64,000 bases of DNA, taken from NCBI GenBank assembly GCA_965178125.1, contig OZ237749.1, positions 620,001-684,000 on the forward strand, read 5' to 3'. A model generated the notes under the pieces. The model had not been told where the DNA came from. It was given only the letters and a program-made list of their open reading frames with translations, and ran no database searches. Both the position numbers and the translations under genes were made by a program. This document shows positions 12,229 through 23,883 of the stretch, piece by piece; position 1 is the first letter of the stretch, and each line of letters opens with the position of its first letter. The stretch comes from Bilabrum cf. latius. Lineage: Eukaryota > Bigyra: Bicosoecida > Bigyra > Bicosoecida.

Positions 12229-13247
12229 TCAAGAGGATGCACCGCTGCCGCTTGCTGCGCCCGCCCCGCCCTTAGCGGCGTCATCTCCGCTAGACATGGC
12301 TCCGGCGAGCGACTGCACCTCTGCCGCGAAGGCTGGGATGGTGATTCCCTTGATGGGACCGCCCATCTTGGCGGACTCCTCGATGACTTCCTCGGCCATG
12401 TCGCGCTCGCCCTGGATCGTCTTGATCGGGCGGCGCTTCCTTTCCACGGGCTCCATGAGTGCGCGGATCCACTCTTGCATATCGGACGAGTTCTTTGCAC
12501 GGCAAACAACACTCTTGGGGTACGCATGGATCTGCGGGGCGAAGTGTGCTGGACAGCATCCCAATTTCACTATGCTGGAGACGGCGAAGCAGCTATGCGA
12601 CTCGATGCTTCGCATTGCCATTACCAGTAGTTTAAACAGGGTCTGCCCCCATAGGTAACTCACCGCAAATTCGTTGTCGGTGCTGCCCTCGACCGCAGCC
12701 ACAAAGAAGGCGTTTAGGCGAATCACGTACGGCTTCTGTCCGCTCTTGAAGGCTGCCTCATTCGGGTAGTATTCCTGCAATAATTGGAACTGGAAATTGG
12801 AATCATTCGATATCATCGGGTACGAAGCAAGTCAACACCGTGTTTCGACCCCGAACGGATCGATGGACTCCAGTCTTGAGGACAATGGTGTAGACTCCTC
12901 CACAACGCCGCATGGAGCAACTCACGAGGTGCTTTCGCAATACAAAGAACTGCGGTGTGAAAAGTGCTGGACTGCAGAGAGCACAATTGATAGCAACTAT
13001 GCACATCGACAGCGCCACAAGCCGGATTGCGCCTTGGACTCACCCTCTCCCTCCAACTCTTGTGCCCACCTTCGGCGCCTCCTTGCTTCATAATAAGCCC
13101 TTGCTTCCGGATTGGTACATTCTCATCCAAGATCTCCATGCTGCAAGTCAAAAATCGATTGATGAAGTTAGCGAAAGATTTGCGCTTGGGATGCTTCCAG
13201 CCAGGCTTTCCAAGGAGATATCCCGCCAACAAGGGGAGAAATTCCAT
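12229..13247 (-). CDS. small PH-domain protein (213 aa) with a 24-nt micro-exon
   Basis: Four exons: complement 13044-13247, 12926-12949, 12664-12774 and 12229-12531, total 642 nt, all GT-AG and phase 0, stop TGA. The PH fold reads IRKQGLIMKQGG, HKSWRER, FFVLRKHL (the whole micro-exon), EYYPNEAAFKSGQ, VIRLNAFF and finally the C-terminal helix SSDMQEWIRALMEP with its invariant Trp. PH domains bind phosphoinositides or protein partners and recruit proteins to membranes. A short N-terminal region (MEFLPLLAGYLLGKPGWKHP) precedes the domain, and a 60-residue Ala/Gly/Ser tail follows. The micro-exon is required to complete beta-strands 2-3, which strongly supports the model. Further 5' exons cannot be excluded. 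Confidence 0.85.
12926..12949 (-). other. 24-nt micro-exon of the PH-domain gene
   Basis: Flanked by CAG and GTGAGT on the minus strand, it encodes FFVLRKHL, the conserved beta-strand that follows the W-x-x-R of PH domains. Skipping it would preserve frame but destroy the fold. Confidence 0.8.
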
Positions 13248-13446
13248 AATTACATCCAAATTATGTAGGTAACTCCCATCGGAAAGCTTCTTACCTACGA
13301 TTTGTGGTACTACACAGACGAATACGATAGCGCTGTTTTGGGTCCACCCGAATCTGCTTTTTTCGAATGCATTCGCTACAATCGGTCGCGGAACCTGGTC
13401 GCAAGAACACTCGCTAGTGCAACTGGTGTTGTTTGTCGGTTAAGCA

Positions 13447-14487
13447 ATGGACTCTGATCTACCGTCTCCATCGTTTGTCATAATTTTGGACCGATGCATG
13501 AAAAATTGCGGGAAGCTGCTAGCTTTGTGCGAGGGTGCAGGCGCAACTGCACGTCCACACCTCAAGACGCACAAATGCGCCAATGTGGCTCAAATCCAAG
13601 TGGGTGGGGACAAGTTGAAGCCCGTGGCTGTATCAACTGTAGCTGAGTTGAGATACTTTGCCTAGAAGGGGTTCCGGGACGTCTTATACGCTCTCCCGTA
13701 CGAGCCGTCGAAGGAGTCCGCAATCGCGAAGGTGCAGGAGGCTAATCCAGGGTTGAAACTGAGTCTCTACGCAGATTGCAGAGAAGGGATGAACCTAATA
13801 TCATCATACACAGCGAAACGGCCTGGAAGCTGTATGCCGGTGTATTTCGCTGTCGACACGCCTGGATACGGTCGTGAGGGTGCGGATCCGTCGTCCGATG
13901 ACGCCGTGCAGCTAGCATGCGATCTCGCAGACGGGATAGCGTACCCCAACTTACGACTTGAAGGCCTGTATTCTCATAGCGGAAACGCGTACAACTCCCC
14001 CGAGGAGGCCAGAAGCGTCGCTGCGCGCGAGCTATGGGGCATGGTGGAATTCTGCAAGCGCATGGCGGCGGCCGGCGCACGTCACCCTCCAGCACGGATC
14101 AGCATAGGATCCACTCCATCCTTCGCAAAGATCACTGTTGAAGACCTCAGGGAGGCACAAAAGGCTCTCAATGCCATCGAGTGGGGCGGCTCGATAGCAT
14201 CCAAACCCGCCGGTGTTGTTTCCGTGGGCTAGAAGGCCTCGCGAGAAGCTAGAGCTGAGCGCGATGGAGAAGAAAAACCAGCCACAGGCGAATCAGCAGC
14301 TGCCGGTAAGGGTGAAGCCGATTCGGCTTTACACCGTGAGAGAGAGGCCGTAGATGGCGGCCCAGTCGCGAAAAGAGCGCGTACAGAGGCAGCTGCCAGC
14401 ATCGCTGCCAAGAGCGGTGCGGCGGGTGGGACCACCACCTCTGGTGGAAGTGCAACCAGCGGTGCAGCTGAGAGCCATAGTGGCTCA

Positions 14488-14524
<37 letters not shown>

Positions 14525-15027
14525 GCAGCAGTGCTGCTGGGGCCACTGCGGGTGCATCAGATGATTCAGCGGGCGCTGGCAGCGGACCGAGGATCGAGCT
14601 CCACCCCGGTAATTACTCGCTGTACGACAGGCAGCAAGTAGCGAGCGGGGCTTGTTCCCTGGATGACGTGGCTTGCTATGTGGTATGTCGCGTGGTTAGC
14701 AAGAAATCTGACGGGCGAGTCCTAGTGGATGGTGGAGGCATGGCTCTCCACAAAGATACGGGGGGCAAAGGGGTGGATGGCTGGGGTGTTGTGCTCGGTG
14801 ACTCGGCCATGGACGTGGTGGGTGTATCGCAGGAAATTGCCACGTTGAAACCGAATGGAAGTGGTTCCCCGAAGGAGTACAGCCTCGGGGACCCGGTCAG
14901 GATTGTACCGAACCATTCCTGCATGACCGCTGCCATGCACCCGGTGTATCACTTCGTGGCGTCGGCCCCTGACGGTGCATCGGGCGTGAAAGTCGTGGGC
15001 TCTTGCGTGCCTGCAAAGTTCTGGTGA
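13447..15027 (+). CDS. D-serine dehydratase / D-threonine aldolase-like PLP enzyme with an internal insertion
   Basis: Members of this fold-type III PLP family (alanine racemase N-terminal barrel) cleave D-threonine or dehydrate D-serine and use a metal ion. Intronless, 526 aa, stop TGA. Recognisable segments are RPHLKTHK (PLP Lys), YADCREGMNLI, LRLEGLYSHSGNAY, ARISIGSTPS, IELHPGNYSLYDRQQ, CSLDDVACYV and IVPNHSCMTAAM, the last with the His and Cys metal ligands. TAG at 13663-13665 (YFA-Q-KGFRDVLYA) and 14230-14232 is read as Gln. Between SIGSTPS and ELHPGNY, normally close together, lie well over 100 extra residues rich in Ala, Gly, Glu and a Ser run. D-serine versus D-threonine specificity cannot be decided. 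It is transcribed divergently from the PH gene, 200 bp away. Confidence 0.9.
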
Positions 15028-15372
15028 CTAGTGTGATGTTGGTTAACGCCTGTCTCCAACATCAACGCAGTATGCCCCTGCAATTCAAGTATGTCGTGTG
15101 CTCTGCAAGGCCCCGGCACGATTATAGTGTACATGAAATTGTCTTGCATCCAGGGTGCGTCCTGGTTTTTACCGTAGTATCGGGTACCGAACACGCTTGC
15201 TCGCGGTTCGCTTCATGTTGCGACCACTTCTGTGCTTGCGACACTAGACTTCATAATTCGCTTTGCAGAATCACCAGATTGGCCAACCGGTTCATTCCTA
15301 TAAAGTTAGATGAATTTATGAGTTGTATGACGTGGGAGCGGGCGCAATAAGCGGCTAATTCATCAGTTTGAT
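15028..15372. other. intergenic
   Basis: No supported gene. The stretch is visibly more AT-rich than the flanking exons and lies between two co-directional genes. Confidence 0.45.
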
Positions 15373-18300
15373 ATGCCAGCAGCTTCCAACGAAGGTGCAC
15401 CTCTTGCAAACGACCAAAGCCAGAGTGCGGCTCAGAATGAGATGGAAAGGCAACAAAGAGAGATTATTCGTGATTGGAACAAGCTGGACACCTTGAGTAA
15501 GGTGCAAGTGCGACGCGCAGAGTGCTCCGTATGGCTTTCCGTTGCGGCAGCTTTTGTGACAGTTGCCAGTCTCGAAGTTGCCCTGTACTACAAGTTGCCA
15601 TCACAACTTGTGGCTCCTAGCACGCGATGTCGTGAGCTTCCCGACGGGTTTCTAGATCACGGAGCCCCAGCCGCATGGACGAATGCAGCACCGTTTCCTG
15701 TTGCTAGCGTTGGCAACGCTTCGTCTCGACAGAGCTTCATCAACCTGAACTTTACTCGCGAGATTGTCGCAAATCAGTGGTTTGGCGGCTTTCGCTGCGA
15801 GCTGCAATCGCCGAACGAGGTTCTCGATGCGGCTCTGAACTTCTGGCCTCTGTTTGCAAAGTCCGGCTTGGATGCGGCCGTTCGAAGCGCGTCTGCCTCT
15901 AGGTTTGATAGCATCCAGTGGGAAGGTGGATCGCAAGTATTTTGGATGGCTGTTAATTTGCTTCGACTCATCGCTGCTCTGCTGGCATTGTGGGATATAG
16001 CGCAGTTGTACCTACTGTTCCAAGGCGTGATTCAAGAGAAAGTGCTCCGTAGAGAAGTGCCCCCGTGGGCTACACTGTGGACATATTCCCGCACGTGGAC
16101 CGTGTTTGTGTGGGAGTCGCTCGCCCGGCTGCTGCTTGTGCCCCCGCTGCTCGAGGCAGCCTTCCCGAACCCTAGCTTCGACGCAGGCCGATCCCTGGAT
16201 GACGCGCTCGCGAATCTGTCGGCCCGAAGCAGGGAACAAACCTGGGACGCCGACCCCCTGTTCCTCACTCGGTGGATAGAGGACGCGTTCCCATCCTGGT
16301 ATGCCGGAACAGCCTCACTGGTTGCGTACCTGACATGCCTCTCGCTGCTGCGGGTTGCGCTGTCGCTCCCGCGCTACATCTACTACTCCAGCGAACTGCT
16401 GCAGCCGCACGGGCAATTCATCAGCAGACTCACGTGGCAGAGACCCACGCTGGCATTCGTGACGAAGAAGACCGTCCACGAGTCCCCCCTGCAGACCACC
16501 GCGGGCGCCTTCCTCGCCCTCACGCTGCTGGCGGGGTACTGCCTTAGAACCGTCGAGACGATCGAGTGCCTGGCATACCCCGAGCTCAGGTGCGTGCCCC
16601 TGTCTTACTTCGAAGCGACCTACACGGCCTTTATCAGCTTCGTCACCGTGGGATACGGGGCGCCCTTCGTACCAAAGGGGAGTGCTGGCAGGCTGGTCGT
16701 GCTAGTCGGGTCCGTCCTCGCCCTCGTCATCACCTCCGTGGCGGTGAGCGTGGTGATCCTATGGTTCCGGTTTAGCGCGGGGGAGGACCTGCTCCACGTG
16801 CTCATCCGCCGATTCATCCAGCGCGGCCGCAAGGAGGCCCGGGCGGCGCTGGCGATCCAGGAGGCGTGGAGGCAGGCGCAGCAGATGAGACAGTCTCTGC
16901 TGTGGGCCCCAGGCGTCACGGACGGCGTCGTGTTCCGGCCCGTGTCCTCGCGGATGGAGACAGAAGCCGGTGCGCTGCAGGCTGTGCACGACTGGCGCAA
17001 ATACCGGTCGACCGTGAAGCGCAGCCGACTCGACGCGGAGGTATCCGCCAAGAAGAGGCTTCTTAGCACGTGGGCAGTGGCCTACATGGAGGACATCGGG
17101 GAGGCACTCACGGGTCTTTCTGAGCGGCTTGTGCCCGAGGACCAGGCCAAGCAGATCTAGGACATTCTTTCGAGGCGCGACTCGATGTGTGTGGGCGCCC
17201 CACTCACGCCGAAGAAGAGCAGAGTCGAGCGGGCGAGATCGAGCCTATGGGGACAGACGAAACCCTTCCTGCCCGACGGATGGGAGTCAGATCCAGACGC
17301 CGACTCTGCGAGCGAGCACGGTGGGCGAACCTCCCCCCCCGTACCTCAAGAGCAGCTCAAGCCCGCGGAAGGGGGAGCCCTCGCGCAGTGGGCCGCCGCG
17401 ACCACCCCGCATCGCGGTACTCACGCCGACGAGACCGCGCTGAACCCGTTCCGGGCGTCGCGCAGCAACGGCAGTCGCGAGGGTCCCCGAACAAAGCCTG
17501 GTTTGTCGGAGTATCCTGATGCCCCGCACCACAACTCCAAGGGGACCATGAAGTCAAAGCGGTCTTCCGTAGCGGGCTCGGCGGGCAGGAGGAACTCTGC
17601 CGCCTCTGTCAGCTCTCACCGATCCCGTGTCGGCAGTATTGGGCCAGCACTGGAGCAAAAGATCAGGGAAGAGAGGCAGAAGCAGCAGCAGCAGGCAGCC
17701 AACGAGTCCCCGTTCCGCTCCGTGGCCAGGCACCTCAGCCACAGGGACAGGGTCGCGGACCAGCGCAGGCGATCGGTGGAGGTGGCGAGGGAGGCAGCGA
17801 AGGAGCAGTCGGAGAACAGGAGCAGGCGTGCAAGTAGCGCCTCTCGCCGCGGCAGCAGCGCCAGCCAGGTTCTGGGGTCTGGCAGGCGGCGGGGCAGCAG
17901 CGCTTCGGAGTCCCGCCGTGGGAGCAAGGTGTCCTCCGCTGACGGCATTGCTGGAGGTGGCAAGGGCAGGCGAAGGGCCAGCAGTGGGGGCTCTCGAGGG
18001 GACATGGGGGTGGATCGGCCTGCATCTGGTGCCGCAGGGAGAGATGCAGCAGCGGCATTGGCTAGGAAACACGACGGGCGTATGGATGTGGGGCATGGAG
18101 GAGAATTGCCGCAGTCGCGAGTGGGCGGCAGCGGCGGCGGCGTGCAGCTCATAGGCGAACCTCAGAGTGGCGGCAGCTGGGGCGAAGGCCCCCATGAAGA
18201 TGAAGATCTAGCGAGGCATGTCATCTGTGGTTCTTCTGAGACGTCTAGGTCAAGCGCGGCGGACGGGCGCGCGCTGCAGCCTCCCCCTGCCATGGACCAG

Positions 18301-18393
18301 CCGGACCTGCTCTCGATCCTGTCCAAAATCGATAGTGAGCTGGATCGGGCAACGACTCAGGCATCAGAGCTCTCCGCACCGAGACGTTCTTGA
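15373..18393 (+). CDS. six-TM potassium channel, small-conductance Ca2+-activated (SK)-like
   Basis: Single exon, 1006 aa, stop TGA, TAG at 17158-17160 read as Gln. Hydrophobic segments occur at about residues 50-75, 190-220, 230-260, 310-340, 375-395 and after the pore. The pore is YTAFISFVTVGYGAPF, with the K+ selectivity signature TVGYG, followed by the last membrane helix. Directly after it comes a basic helix, ARAALAIQEAWRQAQQ, in the position where SK channels carry their calmodulin-binding domain. The membrane core up to about residue 595 resembles SK channels in layout. The ~400-residue C-terminal tail is Ser/Arg/Gly-rich, repetitive and probably disordered. An extra-long S1-S2 loop with several Cys is present. 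Best reading: plasma- or endomembrane K+ channel gated by Ca2+-calmodulin; another two-domain K+ channel subfamily is possible. Confidence 0.82.
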
Positions 18394-18654
18394 AAGTGTC
18401 TGCCTGATCTGACTCTGCCTCAGAGTGTTCGCGTGCGGCAGGATGAGGGCAGTCACGGAGTCTACGTGCTAGCTGGAGCGCCAATGCCGCATGGGCGGCG
18501 TCCGAGCGGTTAGTATGCACACCTCATGCTTCGAGTGCCGAAGCAACGAGCTTATCAGTGCGCACCGATGATGCTTGACAGCTGGAAGATCTTCTTAAAT
18601 GTAGACCGGTGGGGCCTTCGTGGCAACGGCACGTCTACAATGGAACTATTGTAG
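18394..18654. other. intergenic, 3' of the K+ channel gene
   Basis: No supported coding frame. A short open stretch starting with ATG at 18568 on the plus strand dies at a TGA at 18676 and is not convincing. Confidence 0.35.
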
Positions 18655-18852
18655 TCAAGCCGTGCTCAGGTGCGGTGAAGAACCAAGTGGTCCGGCCGGG
18701 GCCTTGTTGACAGCGGGGCCGTGGAAGGTAGCTTGGCGAAGGTACACAGGTTGCTGCACAGGTCGGATCTCTTTCTTGAGGTCGCTGTAGACGGAGTGCA
18801 GGAACTTCGTGCGGATGGAGGTATTGTGGGAGCTTTCAACCAAGCCATGCAT
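18655..18852 (-). CDS. small hypothetical protein or 3' exon (65 aa)
   Basis: The minus-strand frame starting at an ATG preceded by CCACAG reads MHGLVESSHNTSIRTKFLHS, then YSDLKKEIRPVQQPVYLR, and ends at TGA. Its codons resemble those of the conserved genes here (C/G in third positions), whereas the opposite plus-strand frame (to a TGA at 19057) looks less ordered. The CAG directly before the ATG allows it to be a terminal exon of a gene starting near 19020. I do not recognise the product. Confidence 0.4.
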   Translation of the reverse strand: MHGLVESSHNTSIRTKFLHSVYSDLKKEIRPVQQPVYLRQATFHGPAVNKAPAGPLGSSPHLSTA

Positions 18853-19204
18853 TCTGTGGACAGCCCCAGCTCGACGTCTCGGTCTGCGAGGCCGCGTGGA
18901 CTTTCGTTGTCACCAAGCGCGGGTGCGCGTGAAGCCCTGCCAATATTTGTGACGTTTTCAACTCGCCCGAAGACGGCGGATGCCGTGCGAAAAACGCCTT
19001 GGGTCGCAGAGGAGTTGGACACAGACTTCGGATCTTACGATGCGATCAGCATGATTTGAGACCTGATTGCTGTGGATTGACAGTGAATTAAAGGTATCTT
19101 ATTTAAAGAGACTTCCTTCATAATAAATCATGAACACCTCGTCTGGCTCCCCACCCTTCTGTCCCTAACTTATCTTAGAAGCTGTGACTGCGGCGGATAC
19201 CCAC

Positions 19205-22200
19205 TCAACGCGGTATCGCAAGCAGCACTGCCCCAAGTATGATCGGAGTAAATGCATGAAGGCTTAAGGCTACAAAAGGTATTGTACCTTCATTCCTAAC
19301 GTGTGGACCGCTTGTATCGTACACTGCGTCAGACGCGTTGTCGTTCTGGCCTGGAAGTGATGATGGGATGCCGCTGGTGCTCATCGATGGGCTGCTGCTG
19401 GCCGATGGGCTGGCACTGGTGCTCACCGATGGACTGGCACTGGTGCTCACCGACGAGCTGCTGCTGGTGCTCACGGACGGGCTGCTGCTGGTGCTCACCG
19501 ACGGGCTGCTGCTGGTGCTCACCGAAGGGCTGCTGCTGGCCGATGATGGGCCGGCGCTGGTGCTGGTCGATGGGCTGGCGCTGGTGCTCGCCGATGGGCT
19601 GCTGCTGGCCGATGGGCTGCCACTGGTGCTCGCCGATGGGCTGCTGCTGGCCGATGGGCTGGCACTGGTGCTCACCGATGGACTGGCACTGGTGCTCACC
19701 GACGGGCTGCTGCTGGTGCTCACCGACGGGCTGCTGCTGGTGCTCACCGACGGGCTGCTGCTGGTGCTCACCGATGGGCTGCTGCTGGCCGATGATGGGC
19801 CGGCGCTGGTGCTGGTCGATGGGCGGGCACTGGTGCTCGCCGATGGGCTGGTGCTGGCCGATGGGCTGGCACTGGTGCTCACCGATGGGCCGGCGCTGGT
19901 GCTCACCGATGGACTCGGGCTTGCAGATGGTATCGGTGTTGCTGAGGGGCATAATCCAAGGGCGACATTTATAGCACTAGTGTCTGTGCGTGCCGCTGAT
20001 GCCGCAGCCTGTAGTGTCTAGCTCCTAATTACAGGTACCTACGCCGAAAATGACAGCTTCATCTCTATTGGGATGCTGCCAGCGTCAAATGCTGACACCG
20101 ATTCCGTGAGAAACCACATGGAAAAAGTGCCGCCTGTTGCTGACCCAACTGTGTTGGCCTGCACAGCCGCCTGCAGACCGGACCCCGGGCACGCACCGGT
20201 GCCGGCATCATCGTTAAATGCCACTACGTCGCCATTGTTGAGGCTATTGCTAGGACAAGCAAGTAGCGCCCATAACACTGGGTCGGTCACCTGTCCTTGC
20301 CGCGCGGATGCCCCGCTTCCTTCAATCTCAAGGCAGGCAATCGAATCGAGCGGTTGCTGGCACGTTTCTTGTGCTGAAAGCTGCACGGCCTCCACATTGT
20401 CCCGGCATGTCGTGGCTGAAATAGAATCCAATTGCCACTGAGTAGCAGTCTTCTAGAATCGCTACGCAGCACCACCTGCTAAGCTTGCCAAGCTCGCAGC
20501 CAGCTCGGCGGAGTGAACCGCTAGCAGCATCGCAGGGTCTTCGACAACGTCCCCGACCTGCATGCTCTCCGCTGCCGAGCACCCGAACGAGCCATTCCAC
20601 ACTGCAATAAAGCCAGCAGCACCAAGGTGCTCGTTCACGCCAGTCATGTTCACTACGACTTCTCCAAACCCTTCAGGGGAGGCGCCACCGAAATATGAAG
20701 CCGACGACGTTGACCCGACGCTGAGATCCACCCAGGCTGCCAGCCTGACAGTGGCACGCACAGATGCAGCTCCCACTAACACCTCGGAGTGATTGGTCAA
20801 GACTTGCTCCTGCACGATACTCGTTGACAGGATCTCGGTGTGAACCACTGCGGCAGACTCGCCTGTAGCGGCGCTTGCGCCAGTAGATACCACAGATACT
20901 TTAGTGAATGCGTCGGCAACCTGGTCGACGGTGCGATTGGTAGCCATTGCTGCATCACTGGCATCGTTGTGTACCGCCTGCCCAATGCTAGCTCGTAGTG
21001 CCAGACGCGGTCGCAGGTCTTCCTGGCACTCACTGCCAAGGAAGAAACACCCGCACGTGCACGATCCCACCAAGCCGTCGCAAGCAGGAGCGCCTGCAGC
21101 GTTACAATTGGCAGGACAACCTGCGTGGCAATTAGTACGAGGGTATAACCCCTGCATCGATGCATTGTTCAGACCATAATCGTCAAGAAGCCCCCCTGCA
21201 GGCATGGGCACCGTTGAATTTGGCCTCAGGTGCAGGAGCAAGTCAGGGTGATTGGACGGCACACTAGTCCCACTAGCCTGGATAGTACCAGGAGTGGCAT
21301 CGCAAGTCACCGCTGACTTCATTGCCCTCGCGAGTGGCCGCAAATGCGCCGAACGGGCACCATCGATAGCTACTGCAACGGCGCCTGCAACGTGTGGCGA
21401 CGCCATGGAAGTGCCAGATAGGGACGCGTTACCTACCGACCCTGACGGCTGGTTCGGGAACGCTGCAACGATTTCGCTGCCGGGGGCTTGCAACGATACA
21501 CACTTCCCACGGTTGGAGAAGATAGACACGGCATCGTTTATTGCAGTCGAACCTACTGTGATGGGGGCTTGGCTTCCCGCAGGTGACTAGGTGCATGCAT
21601 CTGCTGCACTGTTGCCCGCAGCCACAACCGGCACTAGTCCGTACGTGTACATGGCATCTACTGCATCATCTAGCACTTGCACTCTGGAAGAGATACCAAG
21701 CGACAGGTTGATAACGCCGATGGCCTCTGCCCCTGCGTCGTCGTCGACACTTCCATCCTCATCATCGGAAGCATCAGTGCCGTTGTTAGCTGACCCAGCC
21801 GACCGCCTGGCTGGACGGATGTTTGCGATCCTCTACGCATCCTAGGCGGCAAAGTCCAGTCCATCCAGGATGTGATCGAGGGTGCCCCCACCGGTGCAGC
21901 CGAGCACCCGTATCGGCACGATGACCGAGCTAGGCGCCACCCCTAGGCGAGACCCAGCCGCGGTGCCGGCCACGTGGGTCCCGTGGCCCTCGCTCGAGCA
22001 GGACTGAAACGCCTGAAATCGTCCGTCTTCAACAGTTGGAGCCATCGTAGCGCTTGTGTAGCTTGAATATCCTCGAGCCACGCGGTGGCCTGTGGCTGGG
22101 AAAACGCGCTGCACCTCTTCCTGCGCCGCCGCAGAGAGGGCGATGTCACCGTCAGATGGGGCGAGAGCGGGATCAGCGCCTGCCACCACGGCGTCCTCAT

Positions 22201-23270
22201 ACAAATCATATGCAGATGATCCCGCGTGCAGCCTATCAAACTCCCTCAGTGATGCTTCTGTGCCGCTGTCCACCACGTAGATGGGCACGTGCGCGCCAGT
22301 GTGCAGCTACGACGTGCGCTGGTCCAGCTACCTGGTCCTAGCGTCGATTCGGTCCAAACCCCAGGACTACACATCCAATCTAGTCAGTTGAGGGGCAATA
22401 ACGGTTGTTGAGTTCGTTCCGGAAGTGGGCAATGCTTCCATCATGCGGCTGTGGTCTCTGCTGCCGGTGCCGGGCTGCACGACACCATCCGCGCCCCTCA
22501 GTCTCCTGCCATATTCCCGGTCTGTTGCTTGCACTTTCACATTTGGAACGACTGATCGCACCTCGGGCAGCTGCTGTAAGTAGCGAATGACCGGAGCAGT
22601 TGCTTCAAGCGCGAGGGCGACCACTAGCGGCAGAGTGGGCTTCCTCCTGGTTGCCACTGCAGCAGCACCACCTAGACGTCGCCGAGAAGATGTGCGATTG
22701 CCCGGCGATTCTGCCTCATCGTTTGTACTAGTACCATGCTTGAACAGATGGGAAAATGCTGGATGCTCGCCCAGGGCTGCTAGAGCTGCCCGGTCCACGT
22801 CGTGCTCCACCATAAAATACTCGCCTGCTCCCTTTGCTCCGTTGGAGCGTGCTGCGATTGCTCGCCGCGAAATGTGCGCTATGATGTGCGCACCTAAAGG
22901 GGCTTGGTTGCTTGCAACTGGTGGTGCATAGTCGGAGTTTGTCGTCGCGTCGTGGGCTCCGTTCCCAGTACTCCACGCCCGAAACTGCTGCCACTGGTCC
23001 ACTCCCTGGAATGACGAGAGCGCCCTACTTCTCGCCCTTGCAGACATTTCTGCTGAGTCGGGGCGAATACCTCCAATCACACCAGATATGTTGCAATGGA
23101 ATCCCGGCAGGGAATCATTTAGGTCTATGGCTGCGAGTTGGTGCGCAAGCCTGACGCGCATCAGTTCGTCGTCGATGAGCTGCTCGGCGACTTCGAGCTA
23201 CGATGAGACTCGCTGCGAAAAACCAGTAGATATGCACTATAATTACCATCGGAAGTGTACGCGGGCGCAT
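19205..23270 (-). CDS. subtilisin-like serine protease (S8) with prodomain, Ser-rich stalk and GPI-like tail
   Basis: Preferred model: signal exon complement 23202-23270 (MRPRTLPMVIIVHIYWFFAA) spliced in phase 0 to complement 19205-23005, 1289 aa, stop TGA. An unspliced start at complement 23161 is the alternative. An I9-like prodomain (EYFMVEHDVDRAAL) is followed by QSWGLDRID and the catalytic triad: VPIYVVDSG (Asp), EGHGTHVAGTAAG (His) and SLSGTSMASPHVAG (Ser). The oxyanion Asn lies in VPVVAAGNSA. An acidic insert (about 21700-21840) precedes AIGVINLSLG. After a Cys-rich EGF-like stretch and a beta-rich region, the C-terminus is a ~190-residue S-T-S-x-S-P repeat ending in a hydrophobic tail (FTPIILGAVLLAIPR) typical of GPI-anchor signals. 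TAG codons read as Gln include 22367, 21842, 20462 and 20039 (lower coordinates). Likely a cell-surface protease. Confidence 0.88.
19340..19915 (-). repeat. Ser/Thr/Pro/Ala-coding degenerate tandem repeat
   Basis: Purine/pyrimidine-biased short repeats with a basic period of 21-24 bases (variants of gctcaccgatgg and ctgctgctggtg on the plus strand) encode S-T-S-x-S-P-S-x-S-V on the minus strand. The whole block appears duplicated internally (about 19375-19590 and 19590-19830). It forms the mucin-like stalk of the subtilase. Confidence 0.85.
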
Positions 23271-23883
23271 GGAACAACGGGAAATTACTTCAATTTAACC
23301 AAGCACGTGCCACGCTCTTACCATCGCTCTTCTTGCCTCTGAGTGAGCATATCCCACATTGAGCCCCGTTTTTCTTTCAAACTATCTAGTTTGATATGTA
23401 TGACCGCCATGAAGTCGTGGAGGAAGCCGAATGAAAGCCAAAACAGCTGCAGTTGCACCAGAAGCATCCCCAGTCGCGGGGAATAATGCATGAGAATACT
23501 CTTTTCCAGACACAGATACAGCAGAATATAATAAGATGTGGTATAATAACGTTAATCTCCCCATGACAATAGATTATCTCAGATTGTGTGTGTGAGGGGG
23601 CCGCCACGGTAACCCACCGCTCGACCGCGAAACCACTCGCAAAAGGTTCCCGGCGAACCACCGACAACTAGGGTTTGGCTTTTCCTCCATTGAAGACGAT
23701 CTGGGTCACAATTTCTGGAAGCTCTCTCAGATCTTTTTGATCATGCATCTATTGTAGAGTGTTGCTGGCTTTTCGCGCAGATAATTATCAGCGTACAGAT
23801 TTGGACAGTTTGCAACGTGTCTGGCGTCCACTTTGGACTCTACAACTCTCATTTCAGAGAAAGTCCAGAAGTTTTAGTGCGAA
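23271..23883. other. intergenic between divergent subtilase and transporter genes
   Basis: AT-richer than the exons; no supported gene. It should contain both promoters. Confidence 0.45.

Noticed and set aside
15003-15350. Plus-strand 115-codon frame after the PLP enzyme
   Set aside because: Overlaps the true C-terminus in another frame and has no domain or coding composition.
19303-20021. Plus-strand Leu- or Cys/Trp-rich repeat proteins
   Set aside because: Antisense of the Ser/Thr/Pro stalk of the subtilase; the minus-strand frame is continuous with the protease domain.
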